From contig JAKZZE010000011.1 of assembly GCA_024220505.1 (NCBI GenBank), positions 496,001 through 560,000 on the forward strand: a stretch of DNA of 64,000 nucleotides, given 5' to 3'. Every line of letters begins with the position of its first letter. The stretch's first letter is position 1. Under the pieces are notes generated by a model. It was not told where the DNA came from. It saw only the letters and a program-made list of their open reading frames with translations, and did no database searches. Origin of the DNA: Rhizopus arrhizus. Its lineage: Eukaryota > Mucoromycota > Mucoromycetes > Mucorales > Rhizopodaceae. The translations under genes were made by a program, and so were the position numbers. Shown one piece after another: positions 33,640-44,567 of this stretch.

Positions 33640-35045
33640 ATGTCAAATAAAAAAGGATCAAAGCAACATTCCAATGTTCAGTTGGGCATTCCCGATGGAG
33701 AAATCGAAGTGGACAATGATGCTTATGCTTCAAAGATTGGCGGTACACCTGTAAATTTAAAATATTACCTTCTAGTGAACCTTTTTTGACAGAACTAAAC
33801 AAACTATTTTAGTTGTGGCTTGATCCAAACACGCCACCTTCTTCAGACTATTGTACTTGCCGTGTATGTAGGGATAAAATGTATCTCTTATTTCAAAGCT
33901 ATGCACCTCTTCCCGATTCAGCTTTTCACAGAGTAGTTTATGTTTGGGCTTGTAATAAGCGATCGTGTATGAAGAAGGAAGGAAGGTTTGGGGTTTATAT
34001 CATAAAATGAAAGAGATACATTTTTAATTTAATTATGGCAAATTAGTTTTTCTGTAGTAAGATCTCATGTGGTAGATGAAGTTTATTTGAAAGCACAACG
34101 ACAAAAGGAAGAAGAAAAACGTAAAAAGGAAGAAAAAAGAAAAGCTGCTGCAGCGAATCAAGGGGCATTTTCTCAAGGATTTCAAGTAAAAAGAGAAAAA
34201 AAAAAAAAAAAAAACAAAATTTTTTTTCTTACTAGTGATGTTGGATATAGTTGGGCGATTTATGGGGAAGCTCAGCTGGGTCATTTGCAAAGGCAGCTGC
34301 TAAAGCAGCGACACCAGCCAAGCCATTTGAACTTAAAAGCACATCTCCTTTCGGTATGAAAGCTAGCAACGAAACACCATCATTTGGTGCCAAAAAAGAA
34401 GCAATAGATATAGCAGATCAAATGAATCAGTTGAGCATCCAACCCTCACCACCAGTTGATGCATCTTCATTGCCTAAATTTCCTGGACAATATCTTTACA
34501 TTGATGATGAACCTAAAGAACCTCGGTTTAATCCCATCGATATGAACAGATACAAGGAGTTTTTAGACATGGAAAAGGAGATGTTGATGGATGTAGATGG
34601 AGAAACTTGGCAAGGAGAAACTTATGAAAAGCAGCAACTCCCAAGGGGATTCGATAAACAATTCAAAAAATTCACAGAACGCGTCGAGTTGGAACCATCC
34701 CAATGTGTGCGGTACGAATTTGCTGGTCAACCCTTGTTTTATTCTGCTTTGCACCCTCAACAGCAGCAACAAATCACCTCCTCTTGTAAATATTGTAAAG
34801 GCCCCAAAGTATTCGAGTTTCAATTGATGCCCAATGTACTCTCAATCTTACCAACAGCAGAATACGCAAGTGAATCAGAACAATCGGCGGATAATACCAA
34901 AAAATCCGCGCTGGATCGTTGGAGTGTTGGTATGGAATTTGGTACAATCTTGGTCTTTGTTTGCCAAAAGGACTGTCATCCTGGCTCAATAGAAGAGCCA
35001 GCTTATGTAGAAGAAACAGTTCTTGTCCAATTTGAAACGGATTAA
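33640..35045 (+). CDS. TSR4: PDCD2/Tsr4-like ribosomal protein S2 chaperone
   Basis: Exons 33640-33750, 33813-33985, 34047-34185 and 34251-35045 encode 405 residues. The N-terminal TYPP-like region has QLGIPDGEIE. The zinc region has YCTCRVCRDKMYLLFQSYAPLP and VYVWACNKRSCMKKEGSFSVVR. The C-terminal PDCD2_C domain includes PSQCVRYEFAGQPLFYS, CKYCKGPKVFEFQLMPN and a final GTILVFVCQKDC. A Lys/Glu-rich linker sits between the domains. Tsr4/PDCD2 escorts newly made uS5 (Rps2) for 40S assembly. The second splice join (AG|T TTT TCT) restores the conserved EGSFSVVRSH. Intron 3 has an A-rich tract. Confidence 0.93.
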
Positions 35046-35094
35046 AGTGTTATGTACAAAAAATAATATTTTATTATGTAAAATAAATACAGGC

Positions 35095-35751
35095 TTAATG
35101 CTTCATAGCATCAGCAGTTTCCTTGGCTTTTCCTGAAGCATTTTCAGCAGCATTTGCAGCCTTGTTTTGAGCTTCATAAGCAACCTTAGTAGTTGTATGT
35201 TGTGCATCACGAGCTGTTTCTTCAGCCTTTCCCTTCACGTCGTCAGCGATACCAGAAGCTTTGCTCTTTGCATCTTGAGCATAACCAGCAGCCTTACTCT
35301 TGGCATCGTGAGCATAGCTTGAAGCCTTGTCGGTTGTTTCATCCATATAGTTAGCGGCTTGCTTGGCCTTCAACTTGGCCTCATCCTTAATCTCATCGGC
35401 TGTATGGGAAGCCTTCTTTGTACCGAGGCCTACTGCTTCCTTGGCAGCTTCCATACCATGCTTTAAGGTGTCAACAATGGTCTTTTCTGAATGAGGCATG
35501 CGCTTATCAGCTTCGTGTTTTACGTCTTGAGTTTTTTGAGCAGCAGTGTCCGCCATGCTTTCAGCACCTTCAAGCACACTGCTCATTTTCTTACCAGCTT
35601 CTTTGTTCACTTTATCAGCCGCGTTCTTTGCCTTGTCAACCACAGATTCACGAGCAAGCACAGATGAGATGTGAATAGATGCAGCAGGAGTGTAGTACAA
35701 TTGTCTGGTAGAGCGACTGATGAGACCAACAGATTTTGTTAAAGAGTTCAT
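35095..35751 (-). CDS. Mitochondrial LEA-like stress protein
   Basis: An intronless frame of 218 residues. The N-terminal 35 residues (MNSLTKSVGLISRSTRQLYY) are basic and lack acidic residues, typical of a mitochondrial presequence. The rest is an 11-mer-like Ala/Lys/Asp/Glu repeat (AKSKAAGYAQDAKSKASGIA, DVKGKAEETA, NKAANAAENA), as in group 3 LEA proteins, predicted to form amphipathic helices on drying. The expected role is protection of matrix membranes during desiccation, freezing or spore dormancy. The start at 35751 was chosen because upstream in-frame sequence resembles 5' UTR. Convergent with TSR4, 49 bp apart. Confidence 0.8.
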   Translation of the reverse strand: MNSLTKSVGLISRSTRQLYYTPAASIHISSVLARESVVDKAKNAADKVNKEAGKKMSSVLEGAESMADTAAQKTQDVKHEADKRMPHSEKTIVDTLKHGMEAAKEAVGLGTKKASHTADEIKDEAKLKAKQAANYMDETTDKASSYAHDAKSKAAGYAQDAKSKASGIADDVKGKAEETARDAQHTTTKVAYEAQNKAANAAENASGKAKETADAMKH

Positions 35752-35979
35752 TTTGTTATTGTGTATATTGTTTAAATTAAAAGAAAAGAAAATAGCAAGC
35801 AAGGGAAGGGTATTTATGCTTCTGTAAATCATTCAATTCATGCTACTATGTCATACTTATGCAACAAAAAGGGTAGTCGTCGCTCTTCAGATTATAATCT
35901 AAAAATGGAAATTTCTATACCAACTTTGAAATCACTCTGAGGTCATTTTTCTTTCTTTTAAAAAAAATTAATACAAACA

Positions 35980-36631
35980 ATGGACCCAACAGAAGAGAAC
36001 GAACCCCGACAAAATCAAGCAACCTATCGAGATCTTGTCATATTTGAAGAAAGATTAAAGGGCAATATGACGAGGTTATTGAAACGGAAAAGAAAATATG
36101 AAGGTTTTGACCTCTATTTTAAACGTTTATAATCCTAATAACTGTTTTTATTTGTAGCTTTACTTGTAGGGTTATTTGTGTTTTTAGCTTATTTCTTTTA
36201 CGCGGTTTTTATTGATCCTAGCAAAGTAAACGAGAAAAGTAAAACGAATATATAACTAAAAGCAAGAGAAAAACTAACGAATGCAAAAAATTAGATTTTT
36301 ACGGTTCATTTAACAAACACCATTGCACTTTTGACCGTAGCAGGAGGGCTTGTATTCTTTTATAGATCTGGCATGTACTCTGAGAAAATAGTTTATGCTC
36401 AAAAGTAAATACACTACAACGATTTACACAAGCATTAACTCAACTTATTTTAGATTTGTACCTCACTGTAATAATGCACTAAGAGCTTTTAATCTCCAGT
36501 TCAATGCCCAAGGAAAATCGCTAAGCTTCTTACCCAACTTATCCAAACAATTTCAAGAAGGATTTGAAGCATACCGAAAACAATATCACTTAAGAAAGAA
36601 GGCAAGACAAGCCAAAATGAAGAAATCATAA
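35980..36631 (+). CDS. SPO7: Nem1-Spo7 phosphatase regulatory subunit (Spo7/NEP1R1/TMEM188-like)
   Basis: Exons 35980-36103, 36158-36225, 36295-36404 and 36454-36631 encode 159 residues. The N-terminal cytosolic part has YRDLVIFEERL, the first membrane span is LLVGLFVFLAYFFYAVFIDP, and the second is NTIALLTVAGGLVFFY. The C-terminal RFxxxCNxALxxFNL-like segment (FVPHCNNALRAFNLQF) is the family hallmark. Spo7 anchors and activates Nem1, the phosphatase that dephosphorylates the lipin Pah1 at the ER/nuclear envelope. The C-tail is basic. The gene is shorter than yeast Spo7 (259) and close to human NEP1R1 (125). Confidence 0.88.
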
Positions 36632-36656
36632 AAAACCTTATGACATTTACTTTTTA

Positions 36657-36935
36657 TTAAAAATCAGTAACTCTTCCACCATAACTCCAGTCATTATGCT
36701 TGACAGGCTCAGTTTTAGGGCCGTTGACTTCGCCTGTCTTTGGGTTGACATCGCCTTCAAATTCGGGTTTTGGTTTTTTCATTACGTCTTGGTGTAATTC
36801 AGTACTGTTCATGTCCTTTTCTTGTTTCTTTTTGATAAGCTCAAGCATTTCTTTTTGCTGTTTTTTATTTCCAAGTGGTAATGGGCCTGGCCTATTTAAA
36901 GATGAATATGTACGATGAAAATAATGTCTAAGCAT
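36657..36935 (-). CDS. SDH8: Succinate dehydrogenase assembly factor 4 (SDHAF4/Sdh8)
   Basis: An intronless frame of 92 residues. The N-terminus MLRHYFHRTYSSLNRPGPLP is a mitochondrial presequence. The C-terminus carries the DUF1674 block: FEGDVNPKTGEVNGPKTEP and HNDWSYGGRVTDF, which reaches the stop codon as in all family members. Sdh8 binds flavinylated Sdh1 in the matrix before it joins Sdh2. The stop codons of this gene and SPO7 are only 25 bp apart in convergent orientation, so their 3' UTRs must overlap. Confidence 0.95.
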   Translation of the reverse strand: MLRHYFHRTYSSLNRPGPLPLGNKKQQKEMLELIKKKQEKDMNSTELHQDVMKKPKPEFEGDVNPKTGEVNGPKTEPVKHNDWSYGGRVTDF

Positions 36936-37716
36936 TCTTAATGATGTTGAAAGAGAGAGAGAAAAAGTTGTAATTTTTCGTCCGGGGTCTACTGCATAAA
37001 AAATAAATTCCTTCAGTCCACTGCGTTATACAGTCCGTCATGGATCCAATGGGCAATAAGTGAGATGATGAATGCATATTCCGTTTCTTTGCTGTAATCA
37101 TTCATTCTAATATTCGTAAATAATGCGCTGCAAACGAAAATATTGCAAATGTTATCTTCCATAAATGATTACTATTCCCAATGACATTTGCTATCGACTA
37201 AGGTAAGAACACACTCAAATGCGTATTTTTGAATATAAATTCCTTGAGGCTTGCTTAGTTAATAGAGAATTTTATATGATAAAAAATAGAATACAATACC
37301 AAAAATAAATAAAAGAATCTATTAGACTAAAACTTTAGTTAAACCCAAGCAGTGTTACTGATACTTTGATTTGGATATCTTTTTTATACTCATCCTAATC
37401 TTATAATAAGAACACGTAATAAATTAGCATTCCATATTTAAGACCGTTTTAATGATAACATACAAAAGCTGAAAGATCCAATATTTTCAATCTTGTTTTA
37501 TCAGATTTTGAATGGGATGGAATTAAAAAATGTTTCAGAACTGATATCATCCAAAGTAATCATAAAGTTAAAAGGAGCCTTTTTGGCTAAAAATACAAAA
37601 TGATTTACTTTTGATTAAAAAATGCAAAAAATTGAAAAAGAAACCAACTTATAATATTTATTACCTCAAAACGAATTCTTTCACCCTTTTTCTTATTTCC
37701 TGAAAAAAAAAAAAAA
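36936..37716. other. Intergenic region between SDH8 and the first small membrane-protein gene
   Basis: About 780 bp, AT-rich. No gene, repeat or RNA recognised. Confidence 0.5.
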
Positions 37717-38528
37717 ATGTCGAATTTGTCAAGGGAGAATTGGGCAACATGGGTTGAAGATAATTTAGGTTTTCCTTTTTGGTGTAAAATAGCAGCCATC
37801 TGTGTCAACATTGGTTTCATTGTAAGTGCTATTTAGATATCCTCTAAATTAACTTTTAATTCTTTTTAGTGGAGAACAACAATCAGTATATATATTAAAA
37901 GTAGCGGAATATGTAATCAAACACAAGATTTAGGCTTCTATTGTTTATAAACTCTTATTGTACATTAGACAACCTAGATACTGAACATTTAATTCATATT
38001 CTTATCGATGGCATCATGTTACTTTGTTTAATGTTTGATTTCTTGGTATTAACAAAAGTAAAATGCACATTATCCTTCTTTTTTATGCATTGGTGTCTTA
38101 CTTTATATTTCTCAGGCGCCTATTCTTTATATACACTGGAGACCTGGATGGGCACAGTTGTTTGGTATAACAAATGCATTTCTAAGTGGATTAACGAAAT
38201 CAGTGTTGAACAAAGAGAATGATTTGATGAAATGTACAGCCAAATATGCAACTGTTTTTGTAGAACTGATATCCATCGTAGAAGAACTTTGTCAATTAAG
38301 CAATACAATTCAACATTTAACAATTGTCGTCTCTGGATTACGCGATTATTTCTTATGCGTAAGAATCAGTATACAAAGGAAAAGAAAGTTGCTTATTAAC
38401 TGTTTTAAAAGGCTTTTTATATTGCTGTAGCTCACTTTCATCAAAAACAGTTGCACAAAAATCTATCAGCGCGACAGCAGCAGCAGCAATTTAGACTCCC
38501 TTTAAGAAACCATTCAGTCAACCCCTAG
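37717..38528 (+). CDS. Small multi-pass membrane protein, paralogue A
   Basis: Five exons (37717-37821, 37870-37912, 37969-38057, 38116-38358, 38412-38528) encode 198 residues. Hydrophobic segments: CKIAAICVNIGFIIWRTTIS and LIHILIDGIMLLCLMFDFLV, and an amphipathic region ATVFVELISIVEEL further on. The C-terminus is Gln-rich (ARQQQQQFRL). No known family was recognised. The next gene shares the pattern of first exon plus a 43-nt second exon and the intron phases 0,1,0, so the two look like duplicates. Function unknown; probably a four-helix-type membrane protein. Confidence 0.65.
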
Positions 38529-39004
38529 TACTCACATTTGTGTATTCTTTTTCTTACAAATGCGCCTCTTTTTTTTTTCTTTTTTTTTTATTTCTAATAA
38601 AGGGGTATGCTGAATTGTTTGAATTTTTGTATAAAAGACATGGTTTTTTGTAAAAAGAATGATTGAGATACAAACAGTCATTATACCACGTGATGGAAAG
38701 GACTTGAAAGTTTATATATGCTACTCTTTAGTGATTTATATATCAATGATTTTTTTTATTATGCAGCAATGACAGATTAATTGTTTTGTTTGAACTGAAA
38801 GTAGGTGGTGTATTCTTTGTATGTTTGTATTGTCTAAAACAAAAAAGAGGTAAATACTGATTTACACAGATACTAAAGGAAGCAGATGTATATTTATAAA
38901 GAAGAGCAAACATATATTTTTAAACAAGTGATAAATACACCATTAGGCTAATAAAAGAAAATCCAAATTCCACCATCTTTCTTTTCTTTTTTCAGATAAA
39001 CAAA
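38529..39004. other. Spacer between the two membrane-protein paralogues
   Basis: About 475 bp, AT-rich with T runs. It holds the promoter of the second paralogue and nothing else recognised. Confidence 0.5.
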
Positions 39005-39862
39005 ATGGCAGAATTGACATCAAAAGAAAAGACAAACAAATGCAAAGTTGGGTGGTTTGAAAAGAATACAAACACCTGCACGGACTATTTTAGACTAGCA
39101 TCTTTATGCATAAACATAGCCTTGATGGTATATAATACAAACACCTTTGTTTCTCTGCAAAACGTTTAATGTTTTATATAAAGTTGAAAAAAATAGTGGA
39201 CCTTAATAGTGCAAATGATATATCACGTAAGTTAACAAAAAAAGGAACATGAATAATAGGACCCTGATATATTGAATGTACAAAGAAACTACGTACAAAT
39301 CAAGAGTTGATAGCAAAATGGATGACTTTTACTTTATTATTTTTACTCAATTGCTTTGTTTGATCATTGATTCGGTTAACTTAGTAACAGTAAGTGATCG
39401 GGTTTGGGGAACTCAAAATGAGAAATCTTATTTTTTTTTCCCTTAGGAATCTACTCCTACATTTAAAATGAGTCAGGAGCTTGGACCTTTGGTATCAGTA
39501 GTTTATTTGGGTAAGTCAATCTGGAGGCTTTTGTATGTTTTAGTGAACATCAATGGTAAGTGGAATTTATGTATTGAAAGCTTTTTTGTATATAAATCAT
39601 TGATGTAGGCTGGAGCATGTCTTCCTGCGTAAAAGTACATGAAGGTGTCATACTTTCTGGACTAATGAATATTCTGTTGGGCGTGAGTATAAAACTCTTC
39701 CATATGATTTATTATAAGCTTATTTTATTTATTAAATAATAGCAAATTTATTTATACGTGGTCATCTTGTACAAGGAATCTTTAACCAAGCGTCAGGATG
39801 AAACATCAGCAAGTACTCAGTCAATTATAGTTGATGCTGATAAGAAGAAGGAGAAATTGTAA
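39005..39862 (+). CDS. Small multi-pass membrane protein, paralogue B
   Basis: Exons 39005-39127, 39184-39226, 39286-39389, 39447-39510, 39544-39555, 39609-39682 and 39743-39862 encode 179 residues. Membrane-type segments: YFRLASLCINIALM, FYFIIFTQLLCLIIDSVNLV, LGPLVSVVYLVNI and GVILSGLMNILLGQIYLYVVIL. The C-terminal tail is charged (DADKKKEKL). The fifth exon is a 12-nt microexon (VNIN) flanked by TTTTAG and GTAAGT; without it the frame would run into a stop in the next exon. The third exon needs an AAG acceptor. It has the same early exon layout as paralogue A. Function unknown. Confidence 0.6.
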
Positions 39863-40960
39863 CTTCATCTTTTTTTTTTAAAATTGCTTAATTTTTTTTT
39901 TGAAGAAATAGCTTTATAAGTTGCTATAATTTTAATAAAGTAAAAGGTGTAAATGTACCTGATTATAGCTGTTTCCAAAATATGAGCAGTATTAAAAGCT
40001 TTTAAGGCAAATGCGCTAATTGAAGCTTTGATAAACTAAAGCCAATTTTCTGTGCATGTTCGTTAAAAAAAAGAAAGGACGAGCTTGCAAACATAGAAAA
40101 CGGACTCAATTGCAAAGTACTTTTTCATAAATCTCTCTTTGAGTGATATCGAGTAAAGATGAAGTAATCAGAGTTGATATTGAAGGGCTCACAATCTTTT
40201 TATGAAATTATGTATTGGGCACTCGAAAGTATAGTTCAAGTTATGAAACTGTACGATATCTTAACCATAAGCTTTTACAGTTGTACAATGTTGCAAGCAT
40301 GACTATTGCCGTTTGAACTACATTATTCATATATGGATACGGGCTTAGCAAATAAAGGAAGATGTTTTCAGCAAGTTGCGAAGGCTCGAGCAATACCCTC
40401 GAAACCTTAAATACATTTAGCAAATGATTCAATTATTTTACTACTCGCACAACGAGGTTAGAATTCCGAAAGCCTCTTTAGACAGTACATTGTGGATGAA
40501 TGAATTTGGAAAGTAATACAGTGAAGCTGGGAAATATTGGTTAATTTAGAAGTTTAAGTAGTGATTTTAAAAAAATAATTTAGGGCTTACTAAAACATCG
40601 CAGTTCAACCATCGATTACTTTTTGGATAATTGCTGTGAAATTTTCATCAAATAGCAGGTCCGGCTATTTCTAACTTCATAAGTCAATGTCTAATATACT
40701 TCAAGAAGCATTGAGAAAAAATACACTGTCTTCATTAATTGCAAACATAATAAATTAACAATAATTTTTTTAAAAAAAAAGAAAGAATCTTGAAATGAAG
40801 TAGATTTATATCAATTGGAGGAATTAAATAAAAGAGACTGTCGGTTTGAGATAAGTATAGTATTCACGGTAAATATAGGGCCGCTCATATTCGGAAGGAT
40901 CTTGCATTGTGTTGATAATTGATTCCTGTTATATGTTCGAATTAAATGACCGTTTAGTAT
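39863..40960. other. Gene-free region
   Basis: About 1.1 kb, AT-rich, with only short open frames and no recognised similarity. Confidence 0.5.
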
Positions 40961-41650
40961 CTATAATAATAATGACTTTACCTTAAAACTAAATAAAATC
41001 TCTAGCGACTCTTCAATTGAAGTACATATTGATCCTAAAGTGGGAAGCATTATTTTAATCAATAATACAGGGTCATATCCATTTTCTTTCGAAAAAGAAC
41101 TACGGTATAATTCCATAATATTATCAGTAATAAATACACCAAAAACGTAGAATTCTCGTCTTGACTTCGCTTCCTTAATCCGATAATGAAATTGCTTTTT
41201 CAATCGCTCTCCCAAACGAGCTCTATCTTCTTCTTGCAGTTTTTCACCAACACCATTCACTTAATTTCCCACAGCCTAGTTCTTGGTGGTTGCTATATAT
41301 CAAGACATACCAGGCAATATTAAATTTTGATTTAGAATTGAAAACAAATCTTAAAAGTATTGATCTATTTTGCGCTGAATAGTCAATCTCAGATTGCTTG
41401 TTATTGGAAATCAGAGGTAGTCTGTCCAAGCTTTCCGTTAAATTAACTAAAAACACGCCCAAATTTCGCTGAGAAATATCTTCTTCTGTTGGGGGATCAT
41501 TTGGTGTAAATTGAGATGGAAAGTATTCTGCTTTTGCTAATTTTGACTGAAGAAATTGTAAATTTCAATTCATTATATACACTCATTTATGATCTTACTC
41601 TTCTCCATTTTCTTATTTCAATGTACGTTTGGTCAGAAAAAGCATATATG
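40961..41650 (-). pseudogene. Broken lineage-specific gene, possible PD-(D/E)XK-like family
   Basis: Minus-strand frames join as a degraded protein: SLDRLPLISNNKQSEIDYSAQ, then HQELGCGKLSE, shift, VNGVGEKLQEEDRARLGERL, KRR-type helices, REFYVFGVFITDNIMELYR and finally SIEESLEILFSFK. The frame breaks once near 41255 (WCW stop versus VNGVGEK). A possible intron with acceptor near 41548 connects to a short upstream exon (QTYIEIRKWRRSKLAKAEYF) that is itself damaged further up. The ELGCGKLSE-then-DRARLGE pattern is one I associate with an expanded Mucorales family of unknown function. It directly abuts the DIRS-like fragment. Confidence in the family is moderate; in function, low. Confidence 0.55.
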
Positions 41651-41789
41651 TGAGTAGATCAAATGTAGGAGATACAGATTATGGACTTCCAATCTTTCAT
41701 CCAGACTTAATTCATTATCCATGTTATGAGCTGATACTTTGCTGGTCAGCGATATATCATCAAACTCATTCAATTCTAGAATGTATCGA

Positions 41790-43130
41790 TGTTGTCCTTT
41801 AAACCGATTTTACAAATGTAATCGTCTTTTTCCATAAGTTCTCTTCGTGCTGGAACTCCCTCCATCTTGAAGTGTTCGACTTGGATAAACGAGTTCAATT
41901 TTTGGCAATCCAGGATCGGTCTTCTCTTTGTCGTTTCCTGTAGAGTAAAGAATTTGGAGAGGAATTGAGGGTGTTGTGTTGGAGAAACCTCTATCATCCC
42001 TCCATCCAGGAGTTTTTGTACTGCTTCGTTGATATGATGTTGATCGTCTACTGTCGTCGTTTTCTTCTGATTCCTCCATGGGATCGGTTTTTTAGTAAAT
42101 TGGATTTTGTAACCATTTTGAATCATGGATAAAGGCCAAGGATGATTTGTTATTGTTTTCCATTAAGGGGGAAAATGTTGTAGGCGACTGCCCGGTAGAA
42201 TGCCATCTGAGGGAATGGTGTAGTTGATTGTTGAAGTTGTAGTAAGGGTTGATGATGTTGGTTGTGAAGCTGGATGTAATGATGGAGGATGTGGTGGAAA
42301 AGATTGTAATATTTCTGGTATTACTGGTTGGACGTTTCTTGTGTTGAATGGTCTGTTGATGTTGTACTGTGGGAATTGTTGGTATAACTGTTGTTGTCGA
42401 AGGTCGAGGCCCCACGTCCCCTTCCCCCAAAATAGTTTTTTGTTCCACCTCGTCCATAAAATCCACGTCCTCCTCGATTACTGTTCCAAGTTGAAGTCGA
42501 CTGATGTCCTCCACGACCTCTTCCACCTGGTGAACTGGTGATTGCTGCTCTGAGTACTCGCTGCTGGTAGTTTGCTTCACTGTGCTTTGCAATAAACTCT
42601 TCGCTAAAGGCTTCTCGCTTGCTTCCTGACTCCTTGGCTTCCAAGTGTTTAAGATTTGGTGGTAACCTAAGCGGTCTAGTGGCATAGTCTTTCGCATCTT
42701 CATCATGTTGTTTACCTTGGACCCAGGCGTGGATTGCTAGTCTCCTGGCACTTTCCAACACTTCATCCAGAAGTGGGTTGGCTTCGTCTGCTGTAAGCTC
42801 TCCTGATTTGATGGTAAGGAGCTGCTCAAAGATTTCAATTGCTGCTCTCCCAGGTAAGCGGCTATTCTCTGCTCCTTTGTAGTGTGCGTTGACGACTTGG
42901 GTGTTGTCAACCGTAAACTGTTTGAGTTTTGGTAGGAAAGACTTGTTGATCTCCTCTGCCACAGTCCACTCTTCATGGTGGTATTTACTAATTTCTCATT
43001 TGTAGCGTTTGAAATTATCTTGGTATTGTTGCTTTGTAACTTTGTCCAAAGAGGAAGTGATTTCCAATGATATTTCTCGCTCTTCTCTGATTCGTTGAGT
43101 TGCTGTTTGTTCCTCAATCTTAAAATGTCA
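41790..43130 (-). mobile_element. DIRS-like retrotransposon fragment: gag and N-terminal reverse transcriptase
   Basis: On the minus strand, a gag-like region reads ISLEITSSLDKV, a stop, EISKYHHEEWTVAEEINKSF, then VVNAHYKGAENSRLPGRAAI, followed by an Arg/Gly-rich tail (RGRGGHQSTS, GGRGFYGRGG). Further on comes a reverse-transcriptase start: IQNGYKIQFTKKP, QKLLDGGMIEVSP, SKFFTLQETTKRRPILDCQ, LNSFIQVEHFKMEGV and ICKIGLKD, matching the DIRS/Ngaro order of motifs up to the first catalytic Asp block. There it stops abruptly (about 41800), with no YxDD, RNase H or tyrosine recombinase. The shift between the gag and RT frames, plus stops, show decay. Confidence 0.72.
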
Positions 43131-43743
43131 AGTAATTCAAATACTTCTTGTTCGGTGTATGTTCTCTATTCATTATTAGGTGAACGATCAGTCATAGTTA
43201 TTCCACGATGCGCGGCTTAGAAAGATATAGGGAAGAAAGGGAAAACAAGTTTTATTATATTAAAAAGGAAAATAAAGCGTGGCTCAGAGAGCATGTATCA
43301 CATTGAAAATCGGAGTGGAGTCAACTGGGATTCATTTAGGAACGACAACAAATATTCTTTAATACCTTCAAGTATAATTGATTTAAGAATTGTTATTTTT
43401 TTAAAAAAAAATGTCGTGCTGCCTCAAGAAGGGAAGCTTTTGCTTGGCAAGAAAAAAAAAACATGAATACAAGGTATACACTGAATTATTTTTGTCAAAC
43501 GAAAGACAAACCCTTCTGTTTGATTCCAACTAAGCGACCGAATGTTGTGTATCGTATTATATAATATTACTTTATTCCCGAAAACCTATGCAGAAAATAA
43601 GAAAATGGGAAAAATGGTTTGTCAGGTAATTTCATATTCCTTTTATGGAATATATCATTTAAAATTCTTATGTAATATAAAATGTTACTTTTTTTTCTTT
43701 TTTTTTTATTCTTTTTTTTTCATTTTTTTTTTCTCATTGAACC
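43131..43743. other. Intergenic region
   Basis: About 600 bp, AT-rich, with T-rich runs just before the next start codon (43690-43735). No gene supported. Confidence 0.5.
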
Positions 43744-44557
43744 ATGTCTGATATCTTTAGTTTAAAGAAACAACTTGTTGTTTATGGTGCACATCATAAT
43801 AATAAAGTGAATGTTGCTATTCATATGGTATTTGTACCAACTATTTTTTGGTCTGGTAATGTATAAGGCAACAATGAAGGATGTTACACTGCATGAATTT
43901 AACGAGTAAAATATAGCGCTTGTCCTTGCTGCCAAAACAGGACCATTGATTCGAGCGAGTCCTAGTTCGATTTTATCTTTATTTGGACCCAACCTTGGGT
44001 TTTTTGTTGTTTTAGGTTATTTATGCTATTACATTATATTAGACCCAGTTGCTGCTGTAAGTCTCGAGATAGGGAGGGAGAGAAAGAGAGAGAAAGAGAA
44101 AAAGAGAGAGAGAGAAAGAGAGGGAGAGAAAGAGAGAGATTCTAATATTCTATTAAAGTCACTTAGCGCACCTTTCCTTATTGCTATGAGTTATACTGCT
44201 ACTAAATTTTTGAAAACAAATCCCAATGCAACTAAGATTGCTATAATTATTCAAATAGTTTCATGGACATTCCAATTCCTCGGCCATGGATTGGCTGAAA
44301 AGAGGAGTCCCAAGTTATTAGATAATCTCGTGCAAGGTAAATTATAAGAGTATATGCTTTGACTAATACTATTTTACTAAATGTGATTTTTTATAGCTTT
44401 TGTATCCGCACCTTATTTTGTATTTTTTGAAGTACTCTTCCACTTGGGATACCGCCCAGAATTACATAAGGAAGTTATGCTTGAAATTAACAAAGATATT
44501 GCAGAATTTCGTAAAAAGAAGAATAAGGAGACTTTTAAAAACGAAAACGTTCAATAA
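43744..44557 (+). CDS. MPO1: Mpo1/DUF962-family ER membrane protein (2-hydroxy fatty acid dioxygenase type)
   Basis: Exons 43744-43855, 43917-44056, 44159-44336 and 44397-44557 encode 196 residues. Family hallmarks: VVYGAHHNNKVNVAIHMVFVP (His-rich N-terminal motif), WSALVLAA, FLGHGLAEKRSPKLLDNL and VSAPYFVFFEVLFHLGYRPEL. Yeast Mpo1 (YGL010w) performs Fe-dependent alpha-oxidation of phytosphingosine-derived 2-hydroxy fatty acids in the ER. The second intron is a GA-repeat tract of 102 bp (34 codons) that is itself open in frame. With a canonical TAG acceptor at 44166 the frame breaks, so an AAG acceptor at 44158 or retention is needed. Confidence 0.88.
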
Positions 44558-44567
44558 ACATTACTTT

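Noticed and set aside
42092..42706. 204-codon minus-strand frame in the DIRS fragment
   Set aside because: The gag-like Arg/Gly-rich protein is in the other frame; only a short piece near 42130-42180 may belong to the RT N-terminus.
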